Part shown: positions 63,612-64,000 of the stretch, piece by piece | How the letters are laid out: every line of letters begins with the position of its first letter | How positions within the stretch are numbered: position 1 is the stretch's first letter | Origin: Bacteroidota bacterium | Lineage (GTDB): Bacteria > Bacteroidota > Bacteroidia > J057 > JADKCL01 | Length of the DNA stretch: 64,000 bases | Assembly: GCA_016718825.1 (NCBI GenBank) | Contig: JADKCL010000027.1 | Span: 16,017-80,016, forward strand | Direction of reading: 5' to 3' | Program-made: the position numbers and the translations under genes | Notes under the pieces: model-generated | Told to the model about the DNA's origin: nothing | Databases searched by the model: none | The model's input: the letters and a program-made list of their open reading frames with translations, nothing else

Positions 63612-64000
63612 CTAACGTACAAAAAACCGATCCGGCCCCTCGAGCCCTGGCGCGTGTGCGAGCACATTCGCCTTCACGAGATGCACGAGCGTCCGTGACG
63701 CCGCCGCATTCGGAATCCCGGCCAATTCGGCGTAGTCTTTGACGGTAATGAAGGCATTCGAAGCCAGATAATGCATCAAAACCCGCTCCTTGTCGCCGTA
63801 TTCCACCTTCATGTCGCGTTGCCGGCCGGAATAGCGGAGCAATTCGACGGTTTCCTTGCTGGCGCGCACGCTGTTGTCCGCGATGCGCACGAGCACGATT
63901 CCTTGCGGATCAAGCGGCTTTTCGAGGGCGTAATGGGGTTTGGTTTTGCTCTGCGGCACTTGGATTGCGACGACAGCGCGTTTGCGCGTAAGCGGAACCA
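63612..64000 (-). CDS. Unknown winged-helix-like protein, cut by the right edge
   Basis: The frame is open from the right edge (VPLTRKRAVVAIQVPQSKTK...) to the stop at 63612, so a GTG at 63959 is not a needed start. The C-terminal half looks like a small winged helix: DKERVLMHYLASNAFITVKD, then YAELAGIPNAAASRTLVHLVKANVL. The first half forms short strands (GIVLVRIADNSVRAS). No family is recognised. Confidence 0.6.
   Translation of the reverse strand, partial: VPLTRKRAVVAIQVPQSKTKPHYALEKPLDPQGIVLVRIADNSVRASKETVELLRYSGRQRDMKVEYGDKERVLMHYLASNAFITVKDYAELAGIPNAAASRTLVHLVKANVLAHAPGLEGPDRFFVR

Overview
The window reads as a chromosomal segment from a Bacteroidota bacterium, probably of the Saprospiria/Chitinophagia type (inferred, not proven). 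The evidence is nine proteins with a signal peptide plus a C-terminal type IX secretion (T9SS) sorting domain, families typical of the phylum (BACON, GEVED, SprB repeats, HYC_CC_PP, LytTR/LytS pairs with TPRs, a DUF3298 lipoprotein), and promoters resembling the Bacteroidota pattern TTG-N20-(T/C)AnnTTTG. Genes lie on both strands in short operons. No rRNA, complete tRNA, transposase, prophage or CRISPR array was seen.

Layout. 1-9.8 kb: a left-edge partial gene, an unknown membrane protein, a frameshifted YbiT-like ABC-F ATPase, two unknown overlapping genes, a frameshifted secreted C10 cysteine peptidase, a RelE/ParE-type toxin-antitoxin pair, a DUF2797 protein and an SDR oxidoreductase. 9.8-19.4 kb: a T9SS protein, an acyltransferase, methylglyoxal synthase, a cytochrome P450, an ArsR-AHSA1-AHSA1 operon, a radical SAM/nucleotidyltransferase-like pair and a secreted degenerate M23-like protein. 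19.4-22.5 kb: a LytS/LytTR two-component pair.

22.5-39.4 kb is the accessory region. Its long intergenic spaces carry five copies of an unusual element: a minus-strand mini transcription unit with phased GTAAGA boxes, a promoter and a covarying hairpin with a U-tract. The copies are interleaved with a second palindromic repeat (GAGCAGAATT...AATTCTGCTC). The same region holds an AT-rich lipoprotein gene, two tRNA-like 3' fragments, a WYL regulator with a perfect inverted-repeat operator, and a putative exported or injected C39-like cysteine-peptidase effector coupled by an ATGA overlap to a candidate lipoprotein immunity gene. A DUF3298 lipoprotein and several large T9SS surface proteins (CotH kinase, PKD, ALK-like glycine-rich) follow.

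39.4-64 kb: a histidine kinase, an exported PPDK-like protein with an ATP-grasp partner, duplicated small lipoproteins, a sterol-desaturase-like hydroxylase, a metal cassette (HYC_CC_PP, TonB receptor, HMA protein), OsmC, secreted proteases and adhesins, a lipoprotein/Crp-family/hydrolase cluster, dihydrolipoyl dehydrogenase and a right-edge partial gene.

Four genes are broken, and each would be repaired by adding one base. This looks more like indel errors in the assembly than four independent pseudogenes.
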